From an uncultured Porphyromonadaceae bacterium (GTDB taxonomy: Bacteria > Bacteroidota > Bacteroidia > Bacteroidales > Muribaculaceae): a DNA stretch of 36,689 nt. A program made the translations under genes and the position numbers. Position 1 is the first letter of the stretch. Each line of letters begins with the position of its first letter. Location of the stretch: contig CALKRW010000034.1 in assembly GCA_937989585.1 (NCBI GenBank), forward strand, positions 1-36,689, given 5' to 3'. Below are positions 8,755-16,639 of the stretch, one piece after another. The notes beneath the pieces are model-generated. The model did not search any database, was not told where the DNA came from, and saw only the letters and a program-made list of their open reading frames with translations.

Positions 8755-8821
8755 TAATCAGTACTAATAATCAGTACAAAGGTAATAAATTGTCGGATAT
8801 TTTACGTAAAAAAACCGACAA
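8755..8821 (-). promoter_or_regulatory. AbiE promoter with 32-bp palindrome and direct repeats
   Basis: Read on the minus strand, TACCTTTG (8777-8784) matches the -7 consensus. Just upstream lies a palindrome at 8790-8821: TTGTCGG, three bases, the perfect 12-bp TTTTACGTAAAA, three bases, CCGACAA. This covers the spacer and the -33 position. Downstream of the -7 box the 10-mer TAATCAGTAC occurs twice (8755-8764 and 8768-8777). Both are good candidates for antitoxin binding sites. Confidence 0.65.
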
Positions 8822-8887
8822 AATATCGATTATCAAACTGAGTGAGGGAAATCTGAGATACTCTAGGAAGGAATGGGAGTTTTAGGA

Positions 8888-10348
8888 TTAATTCTCCGCA
8901 ATGGAAACAGAGGAAATCTGACGCACTCTGCCAATACTTAACTTATTATAGACTTCGACGTTGCCGCTACTCATATTAACTACCCAGGCATTAGAAGGAT
9001 CATATTCTTTTCCATAATACCAGTCTGCCATAATATATCCACCAAATGCTATCATCGAGGCATTAATGACTCCATTATATTCATATATAGCATTGCATTG
9101 GTCTACGGAGGGGAGGATATCTTCGCCGTAGCGGCTGACGGCTTCGTTCCAGTTCATTTTTTCGCTGTTATTCTCATCGTGGAGGGCGATGTAGAAGGGT
9201 GGACAAAAGTCACTATTTACTACAATTCCAAGTTTGGTGTATGATGTTGTATCTGGAACCTCGTGCCATTCATCATGTGTGAAGTAATGGTATTTTCCGT
9301 CTTTCATTGCGACCAGATCGCCTGTATAACCTGTCTCATGGCCATAAGTTTTTGAACTGAGGAAGTAGGCTGCGGCGATAGGGATTGCCACAATAAGGGC
9401 CACTAGCAGGATAAAGCCCGGTATGGTCCTTAGGAATGGTTTGGGTTTGGGCTTGGGATCGGGGTTGGGGAGGGTGGCATCGAGGTCGGAGAGGTCGGCG
9501 AGGAAGGATTGGATGGAGGGGGTGCGGTCGGCGGGGAGGGGCTGCATGGCGTGGCGGATGGCGTTGGCTATCTGCGCGGGGATGGTGACGGGGATGGTGA
9601 GGCCGTCGATGGCGAGTTCGGTGGCTTCGGGTGGGGTTGTGCCGGTGAGGAGATAGTAGAGGGTGGCGCCGAGGGGATAGATGTCGGCGACGGGTGAGAA
9701 GCGGCTGACTCCGCCGTCCTTGTACTGCTCGATGGGCGAGTAGCCACGGCTGATGCAGGCGGGTGTCGTGGTGGTCTGGTGGCCGCCCTCGCCGTAGTGC
9801 TTGGCAACGCCGAAGTCGATGAGGGTAAGTTGGCCCTTGCCGTCGACCATCATGTTGGAGGGCTTGATGTCGAGATGGTTCATGCGGTTGGCATGGAGGT
9901 AGTCGAGGGCCCGGGCGGCCTGTCGGATGTAGCCGAGGGCTGCGTCAAGAGACAGCGGACCCTGCTTTTTGACGAGTTCCTGGAGTGAGCAGCCGTCGAT
10001 GTAGTCCATGACGTAGTAGGCGGTGCCGTTCTCGCGGAAGACATCGTGTATCTTGACGATGCCCTCGTGGTGGAGGCGTGCAATGCTGCGGGCTTCCTTG
10101 AGAAATTTGTCCATGTACTTCTCGACGGTGGCGCTGTTGCCGGATGAGGCGACGGAGACCTCGTAGGAGAATGCGTCGCGGTTGCAGAGCGTGGAGGGGA
10201 AGAATTCCTTGATGCAGACGTCGATGTCGAGCATCTCGTGACGCGCGAGGTATGTGACGCCGAAGCCTCCGTGGGCCAGCATGCGGATTATGGTGTATTT
10301 GCCGTTCTGAAGGGTCCGGCCCTCGGCGAGGGCAAAGATGTCGGGCAT
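8888..10348 (-). CDS. Membrane Ser/Thr protein kinase with lectin-like external domain
   Basis: A 486-residue Hanks-type kinase. The kinase domain covers residues ~15-290: glycine loop HGGFGVTY (26-33), Lys47 in CIKEFF, Glu85 in LKEARSIARL, catalytic loop HLDIKPSN (158-165; Leu replaces the usual Arg of HRD) and DFG (178-180). A Pro/Lys-rich linker (295-306) leads to one membrane helix at ~310-330. The outer part (340-486) ends in a pattern, 'W..V.MSSGNV..YNK....RVR.ISSVS', resembling the end of DUF1566 / C-type-lectin-like domains of Bacteroidales. The kinase half is GC-rich while the external half is AT-rich. The likely role is sensing an outside ligand and phosphorylating cytoplasmic proteins; substrate and ligand are unknown. 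It stands alone between the AbiE pair and the divergent pheT. Confidence 0.88.
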   Translation of the reverse strand: MPDIFALAEGRTLQNGKYTIIRMLAHGGFGVTYLARHEMLDIDVCIKEFFPSTLCNRDAFSYEVSVASSGNSATVEKYMDKFLKEARSIARLHHEGIVKIHDVFRENGTAYYVMDYIDGCSLQELVKKQGPLSLDAALGYIRQAARALDYLHANRMNHLDIKPSNMMVDGKGQLTLIDFGVAKHYGEGGHQTTTTPACISRGYSPIEQYKDGGVSRFSPVADIYPLGATLYYLLTGTTPPEATELAIDGLTIPVTIPAQIANAIRHAMQPLPADRTPSIQSFLADLSDLDATLPNPDPKPKPKPFLRTIPGFILLVALIVAIPIAAAYFLSSKTYGHETGYTGDLVAMKDGKYHYFTHDEWHEVPDTTSYTKLGIVVNSDFCPPFYIALHDENNSEKMNWNEAVSRYGEDILPSVDQCNAIYEYNGVINASMIAFGGYIMADWYYGKEYDPSNAWVVNMSSGNVEVYNKLSIGRVRQISSVSIAEN

Positions 10349-10377
10349 GATTGGGATGGTTTAATGATTGGGAGAGG

Positions 10378-10385
10378 CAAAGATA
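10378..10385 (-). promoter_or_regulatory. Putative -7 box of the kinase gene
   Basis: TATCTTTG on the minus strand matches TAnnTTTG and lies about 30 bases before the ATG. No clear TTTG is found at the -33 distance, so the call is tentative. Confidence 0.4.
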
Positions 10386-10440
10386 GGGAAATAAAATGGG
10401 AAATGCAGAATCTACGGGGGAAAAACAGAAGCGCAGGAGA

Positions 10441-10509
10441 AATGGGGATTTTGGGAGAGGGGGATTCGGGCGGCGGGACGCCGCCATTCCATGATACTGG
10501 CGGCAGGAC
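10441..10509. repeat. Interspersed intergenic repeat, copy B
   Basis: Related to 3533-3604. This copy includes a GGCGGC-GGGAC-GCCGCC hairpin followed by ATTCCATGATAC. It occupies the centre of the 360-base gap between the kinase and pheT. The remainder of that gap holds the two divergent promoters and the pheT leader. Confidence 0.55.
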
Positions 10510-10571
10510 ATGGTTTGTGGGCAGGAGTGTATGGAAGATTGCCATGAAAAAAAAGGGATGGCGGGTGGGGG

Positions 10572-10602
10572 TTGGTTATGTCGGGGATTTTTGCTAAATT
10601 TG
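10572..10602 (+). promoter_or_regulatory. pheT promoter
   Basis: TTGG at 10572-10575, 19 bases, TAAATTTG at 10595-10602: a good Bacteroidetes sigma-factor promoter. Transcription would start near 10609, leaving a leader of about 100 bases. Confidence 0.65.
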
Positions 10603-10658
10603 CGGGTCAGTTTGCACCACCGTGTACAGGGGCTAGGTTTTGGCCGCGCGGAGGGCAA

Positions 10659-10712
10659 ATGAGGTCCATTTGGACTGAGTTTTATGTGAATAAATCAATA
10701 TCATTGCAATGA
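10659..10712 (+). CDS. Possible 17-codon leader ORF overlapping the pheT start
   Basis: A short frame MRSIWTEFYVNKSISLQ begins at 10659. It is preceded by GGAGGG (10650-10655), an unusually clear ribosome-binding sequence for this phylum. Its TGA stop (10710-10712) overlaps the pheT ATG (10709-10711), the typical arrangement of translational coupling. It contains Trp, Phe and Tyr codons close together. A small GTCC-ATTT-GGAC hairpin (10664-10675) lies within it. That it is translated, or that it regulates pheT, is inference. Confidence 0.35.
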   Translation: MRSIWTEFYVNKSISLQ

Positions 10713-13168
10713 ATATATCTTACTCGTGGCTGAAGGATTACGTTGACTTCAGTCTTACTCCCGACGAACTGGCCGCGGCCCTTACGTCGACCGGCCTTGA
10801 GGTCGGCGGCGTGGAGCGCGTGGAAAGCATACGCGGCGGTCTTCGCGGCATCGTGATAGGCCGCGTGCTGACCTGTGAGCCTCATCCGGACAGCGACCAC
10901 ATGCACGTGACTACCGTGGACCTCGGCGAGGGCCGCGTGGAACAGATTGTCTGCGGCGCACCGAATGTGGCGGCCGGACAGACCGTAGTCGTCGCCACCG
11001 TGGGCACTGTGCTGTATGACGGCGACAAGGAATTCACCATCAAGAAATCGAAACTTCGCGGTGTTCCGTCGAACGGCATGATATGCGCCGAGGACGAAAT
11101 CGGCGTCGGCACCTCGCACGACGGCATCATCGTCATCGACAGGGAAGTCGCCCCCGGCACTCCCGCCGCCGAATATTTCGGCCTGACCGACGAGTACGTG
11201 CTGGAGGTGGACCTCACCCCCAACCGCATCGACGCGGCATCGCACCTCGGCGTCGCCCGCGACCTGAGCGCATGGACATCGGTACACGCCGAGGCCGCCG
11301 CCCTGAAGGTTCCCTCGGACGCCGCGTTCAAGGTGGACGCTCCCGAGGAGAAGTCGGTGGCCGTGACCGTCGACGACAAGGAGGGCTGCATACGCTACTG
11401 CGGCGTCACCATCGAGGGCGTCAAGGTAGGCCCGTCGCCCAAGTGGCTCCAGGACCGCCTGACAGCCATCGGCCAGCGCCCCATCAACAACATCGTTGAC
11501 ATCACCAACTACATACTGAACGGCATCGGCCAGCCCCTGCACTGCTTCGACCGCTCGAAGATCAAGGGCGACGAGATCGTTGTCCGCACCTGCCCGGGAG
11601 GCTCCCGCTTCACCACGCTTGACGGCGTTGAGCGCGAACTGAACGAGGCCGACCTGATGATATGCAACGCCGAGGAGCCGATGTGCATAGCCGGCGTATT
11701 CGGCGGCCTTGACTCGGGCGTGACCGAGGAAGCCACATCGGTGTTCATCGAGAGCGCCTGCTTCCACCCCACCCGCGTGCGCAAGACCGCACGCCGCCAC
11801 GGTCTGTCGACCGACTCGTCGTTCCGCTTCGAGCGCGGTGTCGACCCCAACGGTTGCCTGTGGGCGCTGAAGGTCGCCGCCCTGCTCATCCAGGAGATTG
11901 CCGGCGGCCGTATCGTGGGCAACGTCGCCGACGTCTATCCCAAGACCGTGGAGCGTCCCGAGGTTGAACTCTCGACCCGCCGCATGAACAGCCTCATCGG
12001 CAAGGAGATTCCCGCCGATACCGTCGACACCATACTCAAGGCCCTCGAGATCGAGGTCAGGGAACACGAGGGCGACATCCGCCGCCTGCTCGTGCCGACC
12101 TACCGCGTGGACGTGACCCGCGAGTGCGACGTCATCGAGGACATACTCCGCATCTACGGCTACAACAACGTGGAACTGCCGGCGCACGTGCGCGCCTCGC
12201 TGCAGTTCAAGACCCCGACAGACAGCGCCGACGACCTTCGCCGCCTGATTGCCGGGCAACTGACCGGCGCGGGCTTCAACGAGATACTGAACAACTCGCT
12301 GACGGCTGTAAGATACTACGGGGACCTCGAGCCCGAGCGCTGCGTGGCCCTGCTGAACCCGCTGAGCCAGGACCTCGGCGTGATGCGCAGGACACTGATG
12401 TTCGGCGGCCTCGAGAGCCTGGCCCACAACATCAACCGCAAGGCCCCGGACCTGGCCTTCTACGAGTTCGGCAACGTGTACGAGCGCAGGCCCCAGGCCG
12501 AAGCCACGGCTGAGAATCCGCTGGCGCCCTACGCCGAGCATGCCCGCCTGGGCCTGTGGCTGTCGGGCGAGAGCCGCAACGGCAACTGGCTGCGTCCCGC
12601 CGAGGCCGCGACATACTACGACCTGCGCGCCGCCGTCGACAACATCCTGGCCCGCCTGGGCCTGAATCCCCGCGAACTGCAGTGGAAGAACGGCGAGTCG
12701 CCCCTGTTCGCCTCGTCGCAGACCCTGAGCACGCGCTCGGGCAAGGTTCTCGGCCACGCCGGAACCGTGTCGCGCAAATACGCCAAGATGTGCGACCTGA
12801 AGGCCGAGGTGTTCTTCGCCGAACTCGACTGGGACGCCCTGATGTCGCTGGCGCTGAAGCGCAGCGTGACATACAGCGAACTGCCCAAGGCCATGGGCGT
12901 GAAGCGCGACCTTGCCCTCCTGCTAGACAAGTGCGTGCCCTTCTCGCAGGTGCAGCAGGTGGTACGCGACAGCGAGAAGAAACTGCTGAAGGACGTGACC
13001 CTGTTCGACGTCTACGAGGGCGACAGACTGCCCGAGGGCAAGAAATCGTACGCCATCTCGCTGACACTGCGCGACGACGAGAAGACCCTGCAGGACCGCG
13101 CCATCGACGCCGTAATGGCCAAGGTCATCGCCAACCTGCAGAAGCGCCTCGGCGCCGAACTGCGCTGA
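10709..13168 (+). CDS. pheT: Phenylalanyl-tRNA synthetase beta subunit
   Basis: An 819-residue protein, the usual length for bacterial PheT. With PheS it forms the alpha2-beta2 enzyme that charges tRNA-Phe in the cytoplasm. An OB-fold tRNA-binding domain is visible at ~40-150 (HPDSDHMHVTTVDLG, then QIVCGAPNV). The B3/B4 editing region follows (RPINNIVDITNYILNGIGQP, then THGLSTDSSFRFERGVDP-like residues), then the B5 domain, the catalytic-like core and a C-terminal ferredoxin-fold anticodon-binding domain (~725-819, FSQVQQVVRDSEKKLL). pheS is not in the window, so the two subunits are encoded apart here, as is common in Bacteroidetes. It is the first gene of a plus-strand run with yebC and gluQ and has its own promoter and a possible leader ORF. 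Confidence 0.98.
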   Translation: MNISYSWLKDYVDFSLTPDELAAALTSTGLEVGGVERVESIRGGLRGIVIGRVLTCEPHPDSDHMHVTTVDLGEGRVEQIVCGAPNVAAGQTVVVATVGTVLYDGDKEFTIKKSKLRGVPSNGMICAEDEIGVGTSHDGIIVIDREVAPGTPAAEYFGLTDEYVLEVDLTPNRIDAASHLGVARDLSAWTSVHAEAAALKVPSDAAFKVDAPEEKSVAVTVDDKEGCIRYCGVTIEGVKVGPSPKWLQDRLTAIGQRPINNIVDITNYILNGIGQPLHCFDRSKIKGDEIVVRTCPGGSRFTTLDGVERELNEADLMICNAEEPMCIAGVFGGLDSGVTEEATSVFIESACFHPTRVRKTARRHGLSTDSSFRFERGVDPNGCLWALKVAALLIQEIAGGRIVGNVADVYPKTVERPEVELSTRRMNSLIGKEIPADTVDTILKALEIEVREHEGDIRRLLVPTYRVDVTRECDVIEDILRIYGYNNVELPAHVRASLQFKTPTDSADDLRRLIAGQLTGAGFNEILNNSLTAVRYYGDLEPERCVALLNPLSQDLGVMRRTLMFGGLESLAHNINRKAPDLAFYEFGNVYERRPQAEATAENPLAPYAEHARLGLWLSGESRNGNWLRPAEAATYYDLRAAVDNILARLGLNPRELQWKNGESPLFASSQTLSTRSGKVLGHAGTVSRKYAKMCDLKAEVFFAELDWDALMSLALKRSVTYSELPKAMGVKRDLALLLDKCVPFSQVQQVVRDSEKKLLKDVTLFDVYEGDRLPEGKKSYAISLTLRDDEKTLQDRAIDAVMAKVIANLQKRLGAELR

Positions 13169-13239
13169 GCGCGCCAGTCCCCCCACCCCACACCAAGACA
13201 AATCTCAAAAAACAAAAAATCAAATAAAAAACTACTCCA

Positions 13240-13977
13240 ATGGGAAGAGCATTTGAATACCGTAAAGCCCGCAAACTGAAACGCTGGGGCAACATGTCCC
13301 GAACCTTCACCCGCATAGGCAAGGAAATCACAATCGCCGCCAAGGCCGGCGGACCCGACCCCTCGACCAACCCGCGCCTGCGCGCCCTGATGCAGAACGC
13401 CAAGGCCGCCAACATGCCCAAGGACACCGTAGAGCGCGCCATCAAGAAAGCCACCGACAAGGACGCCGGCGACTACAAGGAAATCTCGTACGAGGGATAC
13501 GGCCCCCACGGCATCGCCATCTTCGTCGAGGCCGCGACCGACAACAACACCCGCACCGTGGCCAACGTCCGCTCGTACTTCACCAAGTTCGGCGGCTCGC
13601 TCGGCACCCAGGGCTCGCTGACTTTCCTGTTCGACCACAAGGCCGTATTCAAGGTAGCCCCCAAAGACGGCGTGTCGCTCGACGACCTCGAGCTGGAACT
13701 CATCGACTACGGCGTAGATGACCTGGAGCATGACGAGGACGGCAACATCGTACTGTACGGTGCCTACGAGGAGAACTCCAACATCCAGAAATACCTCGAG
13801 GAGAACGGCTTCGAGATCATCTCGACCGAATTCGAGCGCATCCCCAACGACCTGAAGGACGTGACCCCCGAACAGCGCGAGAAAATCGAGAAACTGCTCG
13901 AGCGCATAGAGGAGGACGAGGACGTGCAGAACGTGTTCCACAACATGCGCGAACTCGACGAGGAGGGAGAGGAGTAA
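13240..13977 (+). CDS. yebC: YebC/PmpR-family (TACO1-type) protein
   Basis: A 245-residue full-length member of the YebC/TACO1 family. The N-terminus (MGRAFEYRKARKLKRWGNM) is the form seen in Bacteroidetes, in place of the MAGHSKWANIKHRK start of proteobacterial members. The conserved segments NPRLRALMQNAKAANMPKD and YEGYGPHGIAIFVEA and the acidic C-terminus are present. YebC proteins were first described as DNA-binding regulators, and more recent work links them to helping ribosomes through difficult sequences. The gene lies 71 bases after pheT with no terminator between them, preceded by an A-rich leader typical of this phylum, so co-transcription is likely. Confidence 0.95.
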   Translation: MGRAFEYRKARKLKRWGNMSRTFTRIGKEITIAAKAGGPDPSTNPRLRALMQNAKAANMPKDTVERAIKKATDKDAGDYKEISYEGYGPHGIAIFVEAATDNNTRTVANVRSYFTKFGGSLGTQGSLTFLFDHKAVFKVAPKDGVSLDDLELELIDYGVDDLEHDEDGNIVLYGAYEENSNIQKYLEENGFEIISTEFERIPNDLKDVTPEQREKIEKLLERIEEDEDVQNVFHNMRELDEEGEE

Positions 13978-14029
13978 GACTCCCCTTCGGGTAAAAGAAA
14001 ACGAACAGACAAAAAAACAGACTCACGAT

Positions 14030-15016
14030 ATGACTATCGGCCGCTTCGCCCCGTCCCCGACGGGGCGAATGCATTTAGGGAACGTCTACGCCGCGCTGAT
14101 GTCGTGGCTTGCCGCCCGCTCGGAGGGCGGAAAATGGATACTGCGCATCGAGGACCTCGACCCGCAGCGCTCGCGCATGGAGTATGCCCTGCAGATGGAA
14201 GACGACCTGAGGTGGCTGGGGCTCGACTGGGACGAGGGAGGCACGGAATCCATCGGAACGTGCGCGGACGGCCTCAGAAGGGCCGGGAAAGGCCCTCACG
14301 GGCCTTACATGCAGAGCCGACGCCACGACCTCTACGCCGAGGCACTGCGACGCATCGAGGCGATGGGGCTGACCTATCCTTGCTACTGCACCCGCGCCGA
14401 CATAATGGCCACACAGGCTCCGCACCAGTCGGACGGGCGCATAGTCTATCCAGGAACATGCCGCCCCGCATCCTTGGGCGGAAAACTCACCGCCGAGGAC
14501 GTGCCGAACGGACACAGGCGCGCACCGTCGACGCGAGTCGTGGTGCCGGAGCGCGAAATAAAGTTCACAGATGCCGTCTGCGGGCCGCAGAGGGTGAATC
14601 TGGCAGAGGAGTGCGGAGACTTCGTCCTGCGGCGCTCAGACGGCGCCTGGGCGTATCAACTGGCCGTGGTGACCGACGACGCCCTGATGGGAGTGAACCA
14701 GGTGGTGAGGGGCAACGACCTCCTGGCATCGGCGGCACAACAGATCTACCTGTACGAACTGCTGGGCTACAAGCCTCCGGTCTTCGCCCACATACCGCTG
14801 CTGGTGAACGAGGCGGGCCAGAGGCTGTCGAAGCGCGACGCCTCGCTGAGCCTCGCCGTACTGCGCGAGAAATACTCAGCCGAGGAACTGACAGGACGGC
14901 TTGCCGCCGCCACGGGACTGATACCCGAATATGCGCCGACACGAGCCGCGGACCTCGTCAGCGGGTTCAGGCTGCCGGAGAATCCTCCGGCGACGATAAC
15001 AATGGCCACAGAATGA
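14030..15016 (+). CDS. gluQ: Glutamyl-Q tRNA(Asp) synthetase
   Basis: A 328-residue GluRS paralogue lacking the anticodon-binding half. It attaches glutamate to queuosine-34 of tRNA-Asp. The class I signature is seen as FAPSPTGRMHLGN (residues 6-18), the second as RLSKRD near 265. Zinc ligands of the family are present: Cys118, Cys120, Tyr140 and Cys144. The length matches GluQ-RS rather than full GluRS (~500). It follows yebC by 52 bases on the same strand and probably closes the pheT-yebC-gluQ transcript. A strong hairpin follows its stop codon at once. A full-length GluRS is excluded by the missing C-terminal domain. Confidence 0.9.
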   Translation: MTIGRFAPSPTGRMHLGNVYAALMSWLAARSEGGKWILRIEDLDPQRSRMEYALQMEDDLRWLGLDWDEGGTESIGTCADGLRRAGKGPHGPYMQSRRHDLYAEALRRIEAMGLTYPCYCTRADIMATQAPHQSDGRIVYPGTCRPASLGGKLTAEDVPNGHRRAPSTRVVVPEREIKFTDAVCGPQRVNLAEECGDFVLRRSDGAWAYQLAVVTDDALMGVNQVVRGNDLLASAAQQIYLYELLGYKPPVFAHIPLLVNEAGQRLSKRDASLSLAVLREKYSAEELTGRLAAATGLIPEYAPTRAADLVSGFRLPENPPATITMATE

Positions 15017-15017
15017 G

Positions 15018-15056
15018 GCTGTCCCTGAAGGCGAGGGACTCGCATACAGGGACAGC
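15018..15056. terminator. Strong hairpin between convergent gluQ and rnhB
   Basis: GCTGTCCCTG (15018-15027) pairs perfectly with CAGGGACAGC (15047-15056), with an inner GCGAG/CTCGC stem. There is no T-run on either side, so it may act as a bidirectional RNA-protecting or weak terminator structure. Confidence 0.6.
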
Positions 15057-15099
15057 AGTGGGCAGACTATTGCTTGAAAATGGTTGAGGGAGGCGTGAA

Positions 15100-15723
15100 T
15101 CAGTCCCAGCCGGTGTCGAAGGGGAGCGTCGGCTGGGGCAGAAGACGGAACGTGCGGCGGTGATGCTCGCATGGTCCGTACTTCGCGATTGCCTCGCGGT
15201 GGTCGCGGGTGGGATATCCTTTGTTCCTGTCCCAGTTATACATGGGAAATTCCTGAGCAAGCGCGGCCATGTATCGGTCGCGGTGAGTCTTGGCCAGAAT
15301 CGAGGCGGCGGCGATGTTCGCGAACTTGCCGTCGCCCTTCACTATTGTCTGCCAGGGAATGTCGCCCCACGGACGGAAGCGGTTGCCGTCGACGATCACG
15401 CAGCCGGGCGCATGGCCCCGGGCGGCGAGGGAGTCGAGGGCGCGGTGCATGGCGAGAATCGATGCGGCGAGGATGTTGATGCGCTCGATCTCGCGAGGCG
15501 AGACCGAGGCAACGGCCCACGCCAGGGCGTTCTCGCGGATGAAGGGCTCGAGTTTCTCGCGCTGCTTCTCGCTGAGCTGCTTGGAGTCGTTGAGCCAGGG
15601 GTGTTCGAATCCGTCGGGAAGAATCACGGCGGCGGCAAACACAGGCCCGGCCAGACAACCGCGTCCGGCTTCGTCGCATCCGGCCTCGGAGAGGCCGGGA
15701 TGAAGGCAAGGTGGTAACGACAT
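15100..15723 (-). CDS. rnhB: Ribonuclease HII
   Basis: A 207-residue RNase HII, which cuts the RNA strand of RNA-DNA hybrids and removes single ribonucleotides from DNA. The signature GCDEAGRGCLAGPV (residues 16-29) supplies the first Asp and Glu; the LNDSKQLSEKQRE segment and the VIVDGN segment supply further conserved residues, and AAASILAKTHRDRYM is the helix conserved in this family. The length is normal. It is the last gene of the minus-strand series and is separated from the response regulator by a hairpin at 15741-15771. Confidence 0.96.
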   Translation of the reverse strand: MSLPPCLHPGLSEAGCDEAGRGCLAGPVFAAAVILPDGFEHPWLNDSKQLSEKQREKLEPFIRENALAWAVASVSPREIERINILAASILAMHRALDSLAARGHAPGCVIVDGNRFRPWGDIPWQTIVKGDGKFANIAAASILAKTHRDRYMAALAQEFPMYNWDRNKGYPTRDHREAIAKYGPCEHHRRTFRLLPQPTLPFDTGWD

Positions 15724-15740
15724 ATGTGAATAAATATGGT

Positions 15741-15771
15741 CGGCGAGCCGTGGAATATTCCCGGCTCGCCG
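15741..15771 (-). terminator. Hairpin after the response regulator
   Basis: CGGCGAGCCG (15741-15750) and CGGCTCGCCG (15762-15771) form a perfect 10-bp stem with an 11-base loop. On the minus strand it follows the response-regulator stop and is followed by a T-rich but not pure T stretch. Confidence 0.65.
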
Positions 15772-15778
15772 GAAGGGG

Positions 15779-16486
15779 TCAGTTGAGAGTATAGCCGAAG
15801 CCTGTCTTGTTACGTATCAGAGGAGCCGCGCTGCCGAGTTTCTTGCGCAGACGCGAGATGTTGGTGTCGACAATGCGGTCGTTGTTGGGACGGTCGATGT
15901 CGCGCCATATCTCGTCGTAGATCTCGCGTCGCGAGTAGGTCTGGCCCTGGTTGCGCGCGAGCAGGGAGAGAATGGCGTACTCGGTCTTGGTAAGCGAGAC
16001 CGGGACGCCGTCGACTGTCACAAGACATGTCAGGGGGTCGACCGTCATGGGTCCGAATGTCAGGAGGCTGGCACGGGCGGCAGTCTGCTCGGCCAGCGGA
16101 TGGCGGCGGAGCACAGCGCGTATGCGGGCAAAGAGTTCACGCAGAGAGAACGGCTTGAACACGTAGTCCTCGGCACCTGCGTCGAAGGCCTCGAGGATGT
16201 CGTCCTCGGAATCGCTGTGCGCGAGGATTATGACCGGAATCGAAGCGGTCCTCGGCGAGGCCTTGAGCGAGCGCAGAAGGTCAAGGCCCGTGAAATCCTG
16301 ACTCATGGCGTCCGCTACGAGCAGACGCACGTCGTCGAGATCCATGGCGGGAACATCGGCCGCGCGGACGGCGACAGTCACCTTGTAGTGCTCGCTCTCA
16401 AGATTGTACTGGAGCAGGTCGGTGATGTGCTGTTCGTCATCGACAAGCAGAATGTGACCCAATGATTTGTCGTGCTGACCTGACAT
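15779..16486 (-). CDS. OmpR/PhoB-family response regulator, orphan, atypical receiver
   Basis: A 235-residue transcription factor with a receiver domain (residues ~10-125) and an OmpR-type winged-helix DNA-binding domain (~140-235, LTKTEYAILSLLARN and then RIVDTNISRLRKKLG). In the receiver the acidic pair Asp16-Asp17, the phospho-acceptor Asp59 (LVADAMSQ) and Lys111 (FKPF) are present. The conserved Thr/Ser that relays the phosphorylation signal is replaced by Ala89 (IILAHSD), and the usual Pro after the acceptor is absent. The start at 16486 gives the normal N-terminus; an upstream ATG at 16537 would add 17 atypical residues. No histidine kinase lies in the window. A good promoter and an operator-like inverted repeat lie upstream. 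Confidence 0.92.
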   Translation of the reverse strand: MSGQHDKSLGHILLVDDEQHITDLLQYNLESEHYKVTVAVRAADVPAMDLDDVRLLVADAMSQDFTGLDLLRSLKASPRTASIPVIILAHSDSEDDILEAFDAGAEDYVFKPFSLRELFARIRAVLRRHPLAEQTAARASLLTFGPMTVDPLTCLVTVDGVPVSLTKTEYAILSLLARNQGQTYSRREIYDEIWRDIDRPNNDRIVDTNISRLRKKLGSAAPLIRNKTGFGYTLN

Positions 16487-16604
16487 GCGACGTGAAATTA
16501 TTAAAACAGACCCGAGAACAATCCGCAGACAAGACATGCAGCGTTGCGCAATCTTTCGGACAGTCCGGAGGGCCGTAAGGGGCTATTGCAAATTTTTAAC
16601 AAAA

Positions 16605-16636
16605 CAAATGTATAAAATCTTTTGAATTCCTCCAAA
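16605..16636 (-). promoter_or_regulatory. Promoter of the response regulator gene
   Basis: On the minus strand TTTG (16633-16636), 20 bases, TACATTTG (16605-16612): a full match to the Bacteroidetes consensus. The leader would be about 110 bases. Confidence 0.8.
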
Positions 16637-16639
16637 TGT

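Noticed and set aside
8888..9050. A confirmed diversity-generating retroelement variable region
   Set aside because: The lectin-like ending is suggestive only; no template repeat or reverse transcriptase gene lies in the window.
10603..10708. T-box riboswitch in the pheT leader
   Set aside because: The ~100-base leader has no recognisable T-box sequence or specifier-loop structure, and T-boxes are not typical of this phylum.
10682..12757. A 691-codon open frame antisense to pheT
   Set aside because: It lies wholly opposite a full-length, motif-complete pheT. Its low-complexity Val/Ala/Gly/Asp-rich translation is what high-GC genes give on the other strand.
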